33,383 nt of DNA from Nocardia aobensis NBRC 100429 (GTDB taxonomy: Bacteria > Actinomycetota > Actinomycetes > Mycobacteriales > Mycobacteriaceae), in assembly GCF_000308375.1 (NCBI RefSeq), contig NZ_BAFQ01000197.1, positions 1 to 33,383 on the forward strand, read 5' to 3'. Shown here one piece after another: positions 14,766 to 23,046 of the stretch. The number at the start of each line of letters is the position of its first letter. Within the stretch, counting starts at the first letter, position 1. The notes beneath the pieces were generated by a model that saw only the letters and a list, made by a program, of their open reading frames with translations, did not search any database and was not told the DNA's origin. The translations under genes and the position numbers were made by a program.

Positions 14766-15188
14766 TCACGACTGCCGCCACGGCAGGCCGAGTGCGCGCC
14801 AACCCGCGCCACCACGATGCCCCTCGGCATCCAGCGGACCCTCGAAACCCTCGAGCACGTTGTAGGAGGGTGCGAAGCCGGCCGCCGTCGCCGCCGTCGC
14901 CGCACCGATCGAACGCTGCCCGGACCGGCACAGGAAGATCACCGGGGCATCGCTGTCGCCCGCGCGATCGGCCAGCACCTGTTTCAACTGCTCCACGAAC
15001 GCGGGATTGGGCGAGCCGGTGCCGTCGACCCATTCGATGAGGGCGGTCGGCCGCTCGATCGAGGTGGTGTCGGGCACTCCGACGAATCGCCATTCGGCCT
15101 CGGTGCGCACATCCACCAGCACCGCATCCGGATTGTCGCGCAACAACTCCCACGCCTGCCCAGGCGTGATGTCACCGGCGTAGCTCAC
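14766..15188 (-). CDS. Rhodanese-like sulfurtransferase domain protein
   Basis: The 140-residue single rhodanese domain begins at GTG 15188, with AGGAGG about 8 nt upstream, just downstream of the SAM-IV element. Motifs are ITPGQAWELL, AVLVDVRTEAEW (22-33) and the active loop IFLCRSGQRSIGAA with catalytic Cys87. The C-terminus has YNVLEGFEGPLDAEGHRGGAGW. Such proteins carry persulfide sulfur. Association with metZ is conserved in mycobacteria (Rv0390-Rv0391, from memory), so a role in supplying sulfur for homocysteine or thiosulfate use is plausible but unproven. The Shine-Dalgarno directly follows the riboswitch, which suggests control of translation initiation. Confidence 0.92.
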   Translation of the reverse strand: MSYAGDITPGQAWELLRDNPDAVLVDVRTEAEWRFVGVPDTTSIERPTALIEWVDGTGSPNPAFVEQLKQVLADRAGDSDAPVIFLCRSGQRSIGAATAATAAGFAPSYNVLEGFEGPLDAEGHRGGAGWRALGLPWRQS

Positions 15189-15207
15189 TTGTCGAACCTC
15201 CTACGGA

Positions 15208-15320
15208 ATCCGCACTTGCCGCGTCCGGTCGGACCGCGGCCAGGTCGTCACCCGGAGCACCCCACCGCGGAGGAGGGTTGCCGACCAGCTAGCCGGGGCT
15301 TGCCGCTGGTACTCATGACC
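15208..15320 (-). ncRNA. SAM-IV riboswitch
   Basis: Reading the minus strand from 15320, the leader begins GGTCATGAGTACCAGCGGC. It continues with AAGCCCCGGCTAGCTGG, then TCGGCAACCCTCC, CCGCGGTGGGGTGC and CCGGGTGACGACC, and ends near GCGGCAAGTGCGG. This follows, almost base for base in the core, the M. tuberculosis SAM-IV element as I remember it. GGTCATGAG/GTGACGACC would form P1 and CCAGC/GCTGG the P2 stem, and GGCAACCCTCC is the conserved joining/pseudoknot segment. The terminal GCGGCAAGTGC is the 3' helix region. AGGAGG follows about 6 nt later. Bound S-adenosylmethionine should shut off the rhodanese-metZ operon. Confidence 0.92.
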
Positions 15321-15327
15321 TGAACCG

Positions 15328-15357
15328 AGAATGCCTGGTCACAGGCCCGATTGTCAA
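15328..15357 (-). promoter_or_regulatory. Promoter of the SAM-IV-rhodanese-metZ unit
   Basis: On the minus strand a consensus -35 TTGACA (15357-15352) is followed after 18 bp by CATTCT (15333-15328). The predicted transcription start, about 7 nt later, falls at the 5' edge of riboswitch helix P1, as expected. The spacer is slightly long. Confidence 0.6.
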
Positions 15358-15374
15358 ACATCGACGGCGACGGC

Positions 15375-15845
15375 TCAGGGGTTGCCGCACACCAGCCAGG
15401 TGCCGTTCTCACGGCCGAAATTCCAGTTCGCCGCGGTCTTGTGCCCGTCGATCTGGCTGGTCACCGAGGCCGTGGCGTGGTCGCCGTCGATGTGCACCGC
15501 GTCGACTCCGGCGATCTCCACCTTCTTGCCGACGGAGCCGGCGCCCAGCGGAGACTTCTTCTCGTCGAAGCCCGCGCATTCGGTGGTCTTGCGCCGGTCG
15601 GCATCGGAATCGCTTCTCGCCGTGGCGAAATTGCGCGCCGCGATGGCCACCCGGTCCGGATCTGTGAGATTGTTCTCAGCCGGGCGGGTGACTCCGAGGA
15701 TCACGACGGCGAGCACCGCGAGAACGGCGATGGCCGCGGCGATCAGGAACGGCGTCGCCGATCGCGTGGTGTCGCGCTGATCGATCGAGGTAGCCGGATC
15801 ATCGCCCCGGGGGTCGCTCCGGCCGGCCGGATCGCTGTCACTCAT
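15375..15845 (-). CDS. Small single-pass membrane protein with extracytoplasmic domain, unknown function
   Basis: The 156-residue product has a charged N-terminal cytoplasmic tail rich in Asp, Arg and Ser (1-30). One transmembrane helix, TPFLIAAAIAVLAVLAVVIL (31-50), follows. The extracytoplasmic domain has PDRVAIAARNFATARSDSD, a Cys in TTECAGF, VDAVHIDGDHATASVTSQID and a terminal TWLVCGNP. The two cysteines could pair. The layout resembles the many small Nocardia/Mycobacterium Mce-associated-like or DUF4878-like anchored proteins, but no named family can be assigned. ATG 15845 is the natural start. The gene ends just before the rhodanese promoter, so it is probably a separate unit. Confidence 0.78.
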   Translation of the reverse strand: MSDSDPAGRSDPRGDDPATSIDQRDTTRSATPFLIAAAIAVLAVLAVVILGVTRPAENNLTDPDRVAIAARNFATARSDSDADRRKTTECAGFDEKKSPLGAGSVGKKVEIAGVDAVHIDGDHATASVTSQIDGHKTAANWNFGRENGTWLVCGNP

Positions 15846-16041
15846 GGCGCGATCATCCCCGGTGGGCCGAAGTGTCGAAGATCACGCCCGCATTTTCGCG
15901 CGGATACCGGGAATAGCGGCGGTGTGTGCCACCGATAGAATCACCAGAACTCCGGCCACATCCGGTGCACGGATCGGGAGAGCTCCGCGCGGCAACGAGG
16001 CAGCATCGGCGGAGCAGTCGGGCAGGGGCCCGGCCCGCACG

Positions 16042-16060
16042 TCAACTTAGCCTAAGCTAA
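16042..16060. promoter_or_regulatory. DtxR/IdeR-like iron box upstream of fprA
   Basis: The plus-strand 19-mer is TCAACTTAGCCTAAGCTAA. Its reverse complement matches the IdeR consensus TTAGGTTAGGCTAACCTAA at 15 of 19 positions by my count. It also contains the inverted repeat CTTAGC/GCTAAG (16046-16061). It lies about 50 bp before the fprA start and covers a possible -10 (TAAGCT, 16053-16058), a position suited to repression by an iron-bound IdeR/DtxR homologue. Confidence 0.6.
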
Positions 16061-16108
16061 GAAGGACGGCTGACAAGACGAGAGTTTCGACCAAAGGTGC
16101 GCGTAGAA

Positions 16109-17512
16109 ATGACCGAACACGCTGGAACGAAGAGCGGCGCGGGCGACCGCCCACTGCGCATCGCGATCGTCGGTGCCGGACCGGCCGGAATCTACGCCGC
16201 CGACGCGCTGATGAAGTCCGAGGTCGAGGCGAGTATCGACCTCTACGAGCGCATGCCTGCCCCGTTCGGTCTCATCCGCTACGGCGTCGCGCCCGACCAC
16301 CCGCGCATCAAGGGCATCATCACCGCCCTGCACAAGGTGCTCGACAAGCCGCAGGTGCGCCTGCTCGGCAATATCGACTACGGCAGCGACATCGACCTCG
16401 AGGACCTGCGTCGCTTCTACGACGCGGTGATCTTCTCCACCGGCGCCAACGCCGACCGCGCCCTGGGCGTGCCGGGTATCGAACTCGACGGCAGCTACGG
16501 CGCCGCGGACTTCGTGTCCTGGTACGACGGCCACCCGGATGTGCCGCGCACCTGGCCGCTGGACGCGGAGAAGGTCGCCGTCCTGGGCGTGGGCAACGTC
16601 GCGCTCGACGTGGCCCGCGTACTCGCCAAGACCGGTGACGAACTGCTGCCGACCGAGATTCCGCCGAACGTCTACGAGGGTCTGCGCAACAACAAGGCGC
16701 TCGAGGTCCACGTCTTCGGCCGCCGCGGTCCCGCGCAGGCCAAGTTCACCCCGCTGGAGCTGCGCGAACTCGACCACTCGCCGACCATCGAGGTCATCGT
16801 CGATCCGGAGGACATCGACTACGACGAGGGCTCCGAGGCCGCCCGCCGCCACTCCAAGCAGGTCGACATGGTCTGCAACACCCTCGAGCAGTGGGCCATC
16901 CGCGATGTCGGCGACCGCCCGCACAAGCTGTTCCTGCACTTCTTCGAGTCCCCGGCCGAACTGATCGGCGAGGACGGCAAGGTTGTCGGCCTGCGCACCG
17001 AGCGCACCACCCTGGACGGCACCGGCAACGTCAAGGGCACCGGAACCTATAAGGACTGGGACGTCCAGGCGGTGTACCGCGCCGTCGGTTACCTGTCGCA
17101 GAACATCCCGCAGCTGCCGTTCGACGACCAGGCCGGCACCGTGCCCAACGAGGCCGGGCGCGTGCTCGTCGACGAGGGCGCCGACGGCGCCGCCCGCTAC
17201 CTGCCGCAGACCTACGTCACCGGCTGGATCAAGCGCGGCCCGGTCGGCCTGATCGGCCACACCAAGGGCGATGCCAACGAGACCATCGCCTGCCTGCTCG
17301 ACGACGCCGCCTCCTTCACCCCGGCCGCCGAACCCGATCCCGAGGCCGTGACGAAGTTCCTCGAGGACAAGGGCATTCCGTTCACCACCTGGGCCGGTTG
17401 GTACCGCCTCGACGCCCACGAGCGGTCGCTCGGCGAGCCCGAAGGCCGCGAGCGGGTCAAGGTCGTCGAACGCGAGGACATGCTGCGCGCCAGCGAGCCG
17501 CACAAGGTCTGA
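16109..17512 (+). CDS. fprA: NADPH-ferredoxin reductase FprA (adrenodoxin reductase type)
   Basis: FprA passes electrons from NADPH through FAD to ferredoxins, serving P450s and other ferredoxin-dependent enzymes. The 467-residue product has the adrenodoxin-reductase layout. The FAD site is RIAIVGAGPAGIYAADALM (17-35), followed by ERMPAPFGLIRYGVAPDHP and IFSTGANADRALGVPG. The NADP site is KVAVLGVGNVALDVARVL with HVFGRRGPAQAKFTPLEL. TGWIKRGPVGLIGHTKGDANET and AGWYRLDAHE complete the C-terminal part. GTG 16097 is in frame upstream, but ATG 16109 with AAGGTG upstream is preferred. An iron-box-like operator lies just upstream, suggesting induction when iron is short. The gene stands alone, 50 bp before the amidohydrolase. 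Confidence 0.95.
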   Translation: MTEHAGTKSGAGDRPLRIAIVGAGPAGIYAADALMKSEVEASIDLYERMPAPFGLIRYGVAPDHPRIKGIITALHKVLDKPQVRLLGNIDYGSDIDLEDLRRFYDAVIFSTGANADRALGVPGIELDGSYGAADFVSWYDGHPDVPRTWPLDAEKVAVLGVGNVALDVARVLAKTGDELLPTEIPPNVYEGLRNNKALEVHVFGRRGPAQAKFTPLELRELDHSPTIEVIVDPEDIDYDEGSEAARRHSKQVDMVCNTLEQWAIRDVGDRPHKLFLHFFESPAELIGEDGKVVGLRTERTTLDGTGNVKGTGTYKDWDVQAVYRAVGYLSQNIPQLPFDDQAGTVPNEAGRVLVDEGADGAARYLPQTYVTGWIKRGPVGLIGHTKGDANETIACLLDDAASFTPAAEPDPEAVTKFLEDKGIPFTTWAGWYRLDAHERSLGEPEGRERVKVVEREDMLRASEPHKV

Positions 17513-17561
17513 ACACCACACCGGATCCGCATTCGTCACCGACCTGAGGCATGCTGATCAC

Positions 17562-18464
17562 GTGTTCGATTCACACGTTCACATCATCGACCCGCGGTTT
17601 CCGCTGGTCGAGAATCAGGGCTACCTGCCGGAGCCGTACACCATCGGCGACTACCGAAAGCGCATGGCGCACTTCGATGTCGACGGTGGTGCGGTGGTGA
17701 GTGCGTCCTTCCAGGGCACCGACTCCACGTTCATGATCGCCGCGCTGGCCGAACTCGGGCCGAACTGGGTCGGGGTGATCAATCTGCCCTCGGACGTCAC
17801 CGACGAGCAGATCATCGAGCTGGACCGGGCCGGAGTGCGCGCGATCCGGTTCAACCTCAAGCGCGCCGCGGTCGACATCGTCACGCTGACCATGCAGGCC
17901 GTGCGCGCCTACGAACTCGCCGGATGGCATGTCGAGCTCTACATCGACGGATCGATGCTGGGCTCGCTGGAACCGGTCATCTCCAAACTGCCGGCGCTGA
18001 GCATCGACCATATGGGCATGTCCGACGAATGCCTGCCCTATCTGCTGAATCTGGTGGATCGCGGGGCCCGGGTGAAGGCCTCCGGGTTCGGGCGGGTGTC
18101 GATGGATGTGGAATCGGCGATGCGGCGGGTGCACGCGGTGAATCCGGGTGCGCTGATGTTCGGTTCCGATCTGCCGGGCAACCGGGCCGGGCGGCCGTTC
18201 CGCGATGCCGATATCGAGATCATCGGCCGGGCCGTCGGCGCCGATATGTACCGGGTGCTCGAGGACAACGCCCGTGCCTGCTACCGGCTGCCGGTGAAGG
18301 TGCGCTCGGCCGAGGATCCGGTGCCGACGCTGCCGATTCCGCGCGCCGAACCGCCGACGCTGCGGCTGCGCCGCTCGGAACTGCCCCAGCCGCCGAATCG
18401 CACTCAACCGCCGAACCGCAACCAGCCACCGGACCGGACCCGGCCGCTGCGGATCATCGAATAG
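17562..18464 (+). CDS. Amidohydrolase-family TIM-barrel metal-dependent hydrolase with repeat tail
   Basis: The 300-residue protein belongs to the amidohydrolase_2 group (PDC lactonase/ACMSD-like). The N-terminus FDSHVHIIDPRFPLV has the metal-binding HxH (His5, His7). VSASFQGTDSTFM, VGVINLPSDVTDEQI and RAIRFNLKR follow, then LSIDHMGMSD with a metal His, and MFGSDLPGNR with the catalytic Asp. Such enzymes hydrolyse lactones or decarboxylate ring-derived acids; the substrate is not known. The start is GTG 17562, with GAGG about 10-12 nt upstream. After the barrel (about residue 245) comes an unusual basic, proline-rich tail with three hexapeptides QPPNRT, QPPNRN and QPPDRT. The family does not normally carry this. 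The gene follows fprA on the same strand and may be read from it. Confidence 0.85.
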   Translation: MFDSHVHIIDPRFPLVENQGYLPEPYTIGDYRKRMAHFDVDGGAVVSASFQGTDSTFMIAALAELGPNWVGVINLPSDVTDEQIIELDRAGVRAIRFNLKRAAVDIVTLTMQAVRAYELAGWHVELYIDGSMLGSLEPVISKLPALSIDHMGMSDECLPYLLNLVDRGARVKASGFGRVSMDVESAMRRVHAVNPGALMFGSDLPGNRAGRPFRDADIEIIGRAVGADMYRVLEDNARACYRLPVKVRSAEDPVPTLPIPRAEPPTLRLRRSELPQPPNRTQPPNRNQPPDRTRPLRIIE

Positions 18465-18574
18465 CCGCCTACACCGCACCCGGATGCCGTGCGTCACATC
18501 CACCGCTTATTGTCGTAGTGTCAACACCGGCGCGCGCCGCCGGTCGCAGGATCGACGACGAACCGAGGTAGGGC

Positions 18575-19675
18575 GTGAGCACTTCATCCACCACCACCGG
18601 GCAGGGCCCACTCGCGGGCATCAAGGTTCTCGAGCTGGCCGGAATCGGCCCCGGCCCGCACGCGGCACTGCTGCTGGCCGATCTGGGCGCCGATGTGGTG
18701 CGCGTGCAGCGTCCCGGCCAGCTGCCGGGATTCATGGAACGGCCGCAGTGGCGGGGACGCACCATTGTCGAGGCGAATCTCAAGGACCCGGCCGATATCG
18801 AGAAGGTGCTGGGCCTGATCGACAAGGCCGACGTGCTGCTGGAAGGTTTCCGGCCCGGCGTCACCGAGCGGATGGGCCTGGGCCCGGACGTCACTCTCGA
18901 GCGCAACCCGCGCCTGATCTACGGCCGGATGACCGGATGGGGACAGTTCGGCCCGCTCGCCGACCGCGCCGGCCACGACATCAACTACATCTCGCTGACC
19001 GGCGTGCTCAACGCCATCGGCCGCAAGGGTGAGCGTCCGGTCCCGCCGCTGAACATGGTCGGCGACTTCGGCGGCGGTTCGATGTTCCTGGTGATGGGTG
19101 TGCTGTCCGCGCTGGTGGAGCGGTCCGTCTCGGGCAAGGGCCAGGTGATCGACGCCGCGATGATCGACGGCGCGCTCTCGCTCTCGCACATGATCTGGGG
19201 TATGCGCGGCATGGGTCTGTGGTCGGACGAGCGCGGCACCAACCTGCTCGACACCGGTATGGCCTTCTACGACACCTACGAGACCTCCGACGGTAGATAC
19301 ATGGCCGTCGGCTGCATCGAACCGCAGTTCTACGCCGAATTCCTGAAGGGGCTCGAGATCGACCCCGAAGGCCTGCCGATGCAGCTCGACCCCAACGGCC
19401 AGGACCAGCTGCGCAAGCTGTTCGCGGAGAAGTTCAAGACCAGGACCCGCGACGAATGGGCCGCGATCTTCGACGGCACCGACGCCTGCTGCACCCCGGT
19501 GCTGACCTTCACCGAGGCCATCGAGAACGGCCACATCACCGCCCGCGAATCGCTGGTCGAGATCGACGGCGTGGTCCAGCACGCCCCGGCCCCGCGCTTC
19601 TCCCGCACCCAGGCCGGCACCCCCACCCCGCCGCCGTCGGCCGCCACCGCCATCGACGAGGTGTGGGCGAACTGA
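18575..19675 (+). CDS. CaiB/BaiF family CoA-transferase, alpha-methylacyl-CoA racemase-like
   Basis: The 366-residue protein is a family III CoA-transferase close to mycobacterial Mcr, which epimerises 2-methylacyl-CoA thioesters in cholesterol and branched lipid breakdown. Visible features are GIKVLELAGIGPGPHAALLL (14-33), EGFRPGVTERMGLGP, YGRMTGWGQFGP, AGHDINYISLTGVLNAIGR with the catalytic His, and PPLNMVGDFGGGSMFL with the catalytic Asp. GCIEPQFYAEFL carries the Glu of the Mcr active site, and APRFSRTQ lies near the end. The His/Asp pair rather than a nucleophilic Asp favours a racemase. GTG 18575 begins the protein; ATG alternatives lie far inside. A weak promoter, GTCACA (18493-18498) with TAGTGT (18516-18521), may precede it. 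Confidence 0.9.
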   Translation: MSTSSTTTGQGPLAGIKVLELAGIGPGPHAALLLADLGADVVRVQRPGQLPGFMERPQWRGRTIVEANLKDPADIEKVLGLIDKADVLLEGFRPGVTERMGLGPDVTLERNPRLIYGRMTGWGQFGPLADRAGHDINYISLTGVLNAIGRKGERPVPPLNMVGDFGGGSMFLVMGVLSALVERSVSGKGQVIDAAMIDGALSLSHMIWGMRGMGLWSDERGTNLLDTGMAFYDTYETSDGRYMAVGCIEPQFYAEFLKGLEIDPEGLPMQLDPNGQDQLRKLFAEKFKTRTRDEWAAIFDGTDACCTPVLTFTEAIENGHITARESLVEIDGVVQHAPAPRFSRTQAGTPTPPPSAATAIDEVWAN

Positions 19676-19873
19676 GTTCACCGCGGGCGCGGGTCCACGC
19701 GGATCTGCGCCCGCTCGGCGAGTCGCCGCACCGGGAGCGCGACGACTTCACTCCCCGGCCCGGCCCGGCGGCGCGCCGCATCCACGCTCCCACCGGGCGA
19801 TCTCACAACCTGTCGGGATACCCGCTGGATCCGGTTGCGGCCGTTCGGTCTTCACCGCATCCCGCCCTGATAC

Positions 19874-19903
19874 GCGAGGCATTACAGTAATTTCATGCCT
19901 CGC
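19874..19903 (+). promoter_or_regulatory. Inverted repeat and -10 element at the LuxR-type gene start
   Basis: GCGAGGCAT (19874-19882) and ATGCCTCGC (19895-19903) are perfect 9-base inverted arms around 12 bp; the right arm begins with the start codon. Between them TACAGT (19884-19889) fits a -10 placed so that A of ATG would be +1, giving a leaderless mRNA. The repeat could be an autoregulatory operator over the promoter. Confidence 0.55.
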
Positions 19904-22507
19904 AACTGGCCGATGATCGAGCGTGGTGGCGAATTGGGGTCGATTCGCGCCGCGTTGACCGGCACCGAATTCGTCGGCGCGATCCTGACCGGCGACGCGG
20001 GAGTGGGTAAGACGACCCTGGCGCGGCAGGCGACGGCCGCGGTGGGCGGCAGTGTGCGCTGGGTGGCGGGCACCGAGTCCGCACGCAGTATTCCGCTCGG
20101 AGTGTTCGCACATATGGTCGGTGTGTACACCGCGCACGACCCCGTCACGTTCATGGCCGCCGCCCGGGAGGCGCTGCTGGCCGACGGCGACACCATCATC
20201 GGCGTCGACGACGCCCACCTGCTGGATCAGCTCTCGGCAACGCTGTTGTTGCAGTTGGCTATCGACAAGGCCGCGCGGATCGTCTGCACGGTGCGCAGCG
20301 GGGTGCCGGTACCGGATGCGGTGACCTCGCTGTGGAAGGACGGGCATCTGCTGCGGATCGACCTCACGCCGTTCTCCGAACCGCAGAGCGTCGAACTGGT
20401 CGAATCCATGCTGGGCGGACAGCTGGAGGGGTTCACCGCCAATCTGATGTGGGAGTCCTCCGGCGGCAACGCCCTGTTCCTGCGGCATCTGGTGGAGGGT
20501 GCGCTGGAGGCGGGCACGCTGCGTCAGGTCAACGGGGTGTGGCAGCTGCGCGGGCGGGCGGCGGTGACCTCGGAACTGGCGGCGCTGCTGGAGGATCGCG
20601 TCGAACAGCTGCCGGAGTCGGTCCTACGCGTGCTGGAGTTGCTCACCTTCTGCGAGCCCATCGATCTCGACGTCCTGGCCGAACTGGCCGGTGAGGACGC
20701 GGTCGAACACGCCGAAACCCGCGGCGTGATAAGGATCGTCGAGAACGGGCACCAATTGCTGGTGCGCTACAACCACCCGCTGTTCGGTGAGGTGATCCGG
20801 CGGCGTCTCGGCATCGCCTCGGCGCGCCGGCTGCGGGGCCGGTTGTATTCGTCGCTGCGGGAACGGCCCATCAAATCCGCCTCCGATCGCATCCGGCTGG
20901 CCGAATTGGCCTTGGACAGTGACAAATCCGCGGACCTGGAATTGTTCGAGGCGGCCGCGGCCGACGCGATCGGGCTGGCGAACATCCCGCTCGGTGAGCG
21001 CTTCGCGCGGGCGGCCGTGGAGCGTCGCGGCGGGGTCGAGTCCGCGGATCTGCTGGCGCGCGCACTGCTGTGGCAGGGACATCGCATCGAGGCCGAACGT
21101 ACGCTGGCCAGTTTCGATCCGGACCAGTTGAACGAGGTGCAGCTGGCTCGCTGGGGCAGCACCCGCGTCTCGAATCTGTTGTGGGCCATGGGCGATGCCG
21201 ATCGCGCCGACGAGGTGCTGTCGCTGGTGCGCAGCCGGGTCCGGCATCCGAAGATCGTGTTGACGTTGCAGGGCTTGGCATCCGCCTGCGAGGTGAACGA
21301 GAACCGTTTGGAGGAGGCTTTCACCGACGCCGAGGCGGTGATGTCCACACCGGACGCACCGGCCTGGGCGGTGTGGTGGGCGTCGTTCGGCGGCGGTCTG
21401 GCGCTGGCGCTGATGGGTCGCGGTGCGGCCGCGCGTGAATACACCCTGCGCGGCCATCAGGTCGAGGAGCAGGTCGACGGGCCGACGCGATTCATGTCCG
21501 CGCACGCGGAAGTGCTGGCGCTGACCTTCACCGGTGAACTGGAGGCCGCACGACGCTGCGCCTCCGGCTATTTCGGCTATTCGGCGCCGGGACAGTACCT
21601 GGCCTGGGGGCTGTCGAAGATCCTGCAGGGTACCGTCGACGTGGCGCAGGGCCACTTCCCGGAGGGCGTCGAGAATCTCGAACAGGCGCTCGCGGCGCTG
21701 ACCGCGGAGGGCGCCGCCGCGTGGATGTTCCCCGCGAGAATCCGTCTGGCCGAGGCATATTCGGCCCTGGGCCGCGCCGCGGAAGCCGCCGAGACGATCG
21801 CCGAGGCGCGACTGCGCGGCGGCCGGCACAGCGCGGTCTACGAACCGCAGCTCGAAATCGCGCGCGCATGGCAGGCCGCCGCCGAAGGCACCGTCGCCCC
21901 GGCCGTCCGGCTGGCCATCGGAGCCGCCGACGCCGCGGCCCGTTCCCATCAGCATGCGATCGAGGCCATGGCCCTGCACACCGCGGCCCGCTTCGGCGAC
22001 CGCAATGTCGCTGGTCGGCTCGCCGATATCGCCGCGCGGATCGACGGCGCGCTGGTGCAGGTGCAGGCTCGCCACGCCGTGGCGGTCGCCTCCCAGGACG
22101 GGCCCGGATTGGACGCGGCCGCAGCCGAATTCGAGCGGATGGGTGCCCTGCTCTCGGCCGCCGACGCCGCCGCGCAGGCCGCCTCGGTGCACGAGCGGCA
22201 CGGCGATCGCCGCCGATTGCTCGAATCCGCCGCGGCGGCCAATCGCCTGGCCGCGGCCTGCGGCGGAGCGAGCACGCCGGCGCTTCGGCAATCGGCACAA
22301 CCACTTCCGCTCACCGCGCGCGAACGCGAAATCGCCAACCTGGTCGCGGCCGGGCTCAGCAACCGGCAGATCGCGGACCGGCTGACCGTCTCGGTGCGGA
22401 CCGTCGAGGGCCATCTCTATCGGGCCTGTATGAAGCTCGATGTCACCGATCGCGAGGCACTCGCCGATCTGATGCGCGGCGAGCCGCCCCGAGGCAGACA
22501 GCGCTGA
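19895..22507 (+). CDS. Large LuxR-family (LAL/MalT-like) transcriptional regulator
   Basis: The 870-residue protein has the LAL layout. An N-terminal STAND-type ATPase has Walker A LTGDAGVGKTTLARQ (31-45) and Walker B TIIGVDDAHLLD (about 95-106). An AAA-lid and winged-helix segment with EDRVEQLPESVLRVLELLTF follows. The long middle region is TPR-like, Ala/Leu-rich helices such as SADLLARALLWQGHRIEAER. The C-terminal LuxR HTH is PLTAREREIANLVAAGLSNR then QIADRLTVSVRTVEGHL and LDVTDREALADLM. Such regulators bind ATP and an inducer and activate nearby pathways. ATG 19895 lies in a hairpin-forming inverted repeat and lacks a Shine-Dalgarno. Targets are unknown: the flanking genes are an Mcr-like enzyme upstream and a small secreted protein downstream. 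Confidence 0.93.
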   Translation: MPRNWPMIERGGELGSIRAALTGTEFVGAILTGDAGVGKTTLARQATAAVGGSVRWVAGTESARSIPLGVFAHMVGVYTAHDPVTFMAAAREALLADGDTIIGVDDAHLLDQLSATLLLQLAIDKAARIVCTVRSGVPVPDAVTSLWKDGHLLRIDLTPFSEPQSVELVESMLGGQLEGFTANLMWESSGGNALFLRHLVEGALEAGTLRQVNGVWQLRGRAAVTSELAALLEDRVEQLPESVLRVLELLTFCEPIDLDVLAELAGEDAVEHAETRGVIRIVENGHQLLVRYNHPLFGEVIRRRLGIASARRLRGRLYSSLRERPIKSASDRIRLAELALDSDKSADLELFEAAAADAIGLANIPLGERFARAAVERRGGVESADLLARALLWQGHRIEAERTLASFDPDQLNEVQLARWGSTRVSNLLWAMGDADRADEVLSLVRSRVRHPKIVLTLQGLASACEVNENRLEEAFTDAEAVMSTPDAPAWAVWWASFGGGLALALMGRGAAAREYTLRGHQVEEQVDGPTRFMSAHAEVLALTFTGELEAARRCASGYFGYSAPGQYLAWGLSKILQGTVDVAQGHFPEGVENLEQALAALTAEGAAAWMFPARIRLAEAYSALGRAAEAAETIAEARLRGGRHSAVYEPQLEIARAWQAAAEGTVAPAVRLAIGAADAAARSHQHAIEAMALHTAARFGDRNVAGRLADIAARIDGALVQVQARHAVAVASQDGPGLDAAAAEFERMGALLSAADAAAQAASVHERHGDRRRLLESAAAANRLAAACGGASTPALRQSAQPLPLTAREREIANLVAAGLSNRQIADRLTVSVRTVEGHLYRACMKLDVTDREALADLMRGEPPRGRQR

Positions 22508-22649
22508 CCATCATGCGGGCGCCCGATCATGGTGAGACGGCACGGATCACAGGATTCGGCACTGCACACCCGGCCTGGTGTCGATTACGATGCTCGCGGC
22601 GGCCGTGGTCGCCGCACAGGCAGGCTTGCTGACGAGGGTGGTGCTCGGC

Positions 22650-23039
22650 GTGATCCGTCGAAATCGGTATCTGATCACGGGTATTCGGGTCGCGATGGCG
22701 GCGGTACCGCTCGCGGTGGCCCTCGGATTCGCCGGTACGGCGGCGGCGACCGGCCCGGTTCAGCCCGGTGTCACCACCCCGGATGCCCCGGCGCCCTCCG
22801 ACGAGCCGGCGGAATTGCGTTCCGCCTCACCACAACACGTGCCCACGCCGCAATCCGCGCCCCGGGCCGCGCCCAAGCCGGAGCCGAAGCCGAGCGAACC
22901 GCCGGCTCCGCGGGAAGTGCGCGTGGGCGATTTCAGCGCGCCGGTGCCCGATGCCGTCCCGGATGCGGTGGTCGACGGCGTCAACCGAGCCAACGACGGC
23001 ATCCAAGGGGCGATCAACCCCAACGCCGAACACAAGTAG
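22650..23039 (+). CDS. Small secreted proline-rich protein
   Basis: From GTG 22650 the 129-residue product starts with a typical Sec signal: basic IRRNRYLITGIR, hydrophobic VAMAAVPLAVALGFAG and a likely cleavage after TAAA. The mature part is Pro/Ala/Glu-rich with PKPEPKPSEPPAP, then REVRVGDFSAPVPDAVPDAV and DGVNRANDGIQGAINPNAEHK. No family is recognised. In-frame starts at 22578, 22590 and 22641 would add a second hydrophobic stretch; 22650 is favoured because it gives a clean signal peptide with GAGGG about 11 nt upstream, but the choice is uncertain. It follows the LuxR-type regulator by 140 bp on the same strand and is convergent with the CGNR gene. Confidence 0.7.
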   Translation: MIRRNRYLITGIRVAMAAVPLAVALGFAGTAAATGPVQPGVTTPDAPAPSDEPAELRSASPQHVPTPQSAPRAAPKPEPKPSEPPAPREVRVGDFSAPVPDAVPDAVVDGVNRANDGIQGAINPNAEHK

Positions 23040-23046
23040 CTCGCGG

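Noticed and set aside
16052..17539. Minus-strand 495-aa frame opposite fprA
   Set aside because: It is a GC-driven shadow of a highly conserved gene.
20624..22414. Minus-strand 596-aa frame in the LuxR-type gene
   Set aside because: It has no recognisable domain, and the plus strand encodes clear Walker and HTH motifs.
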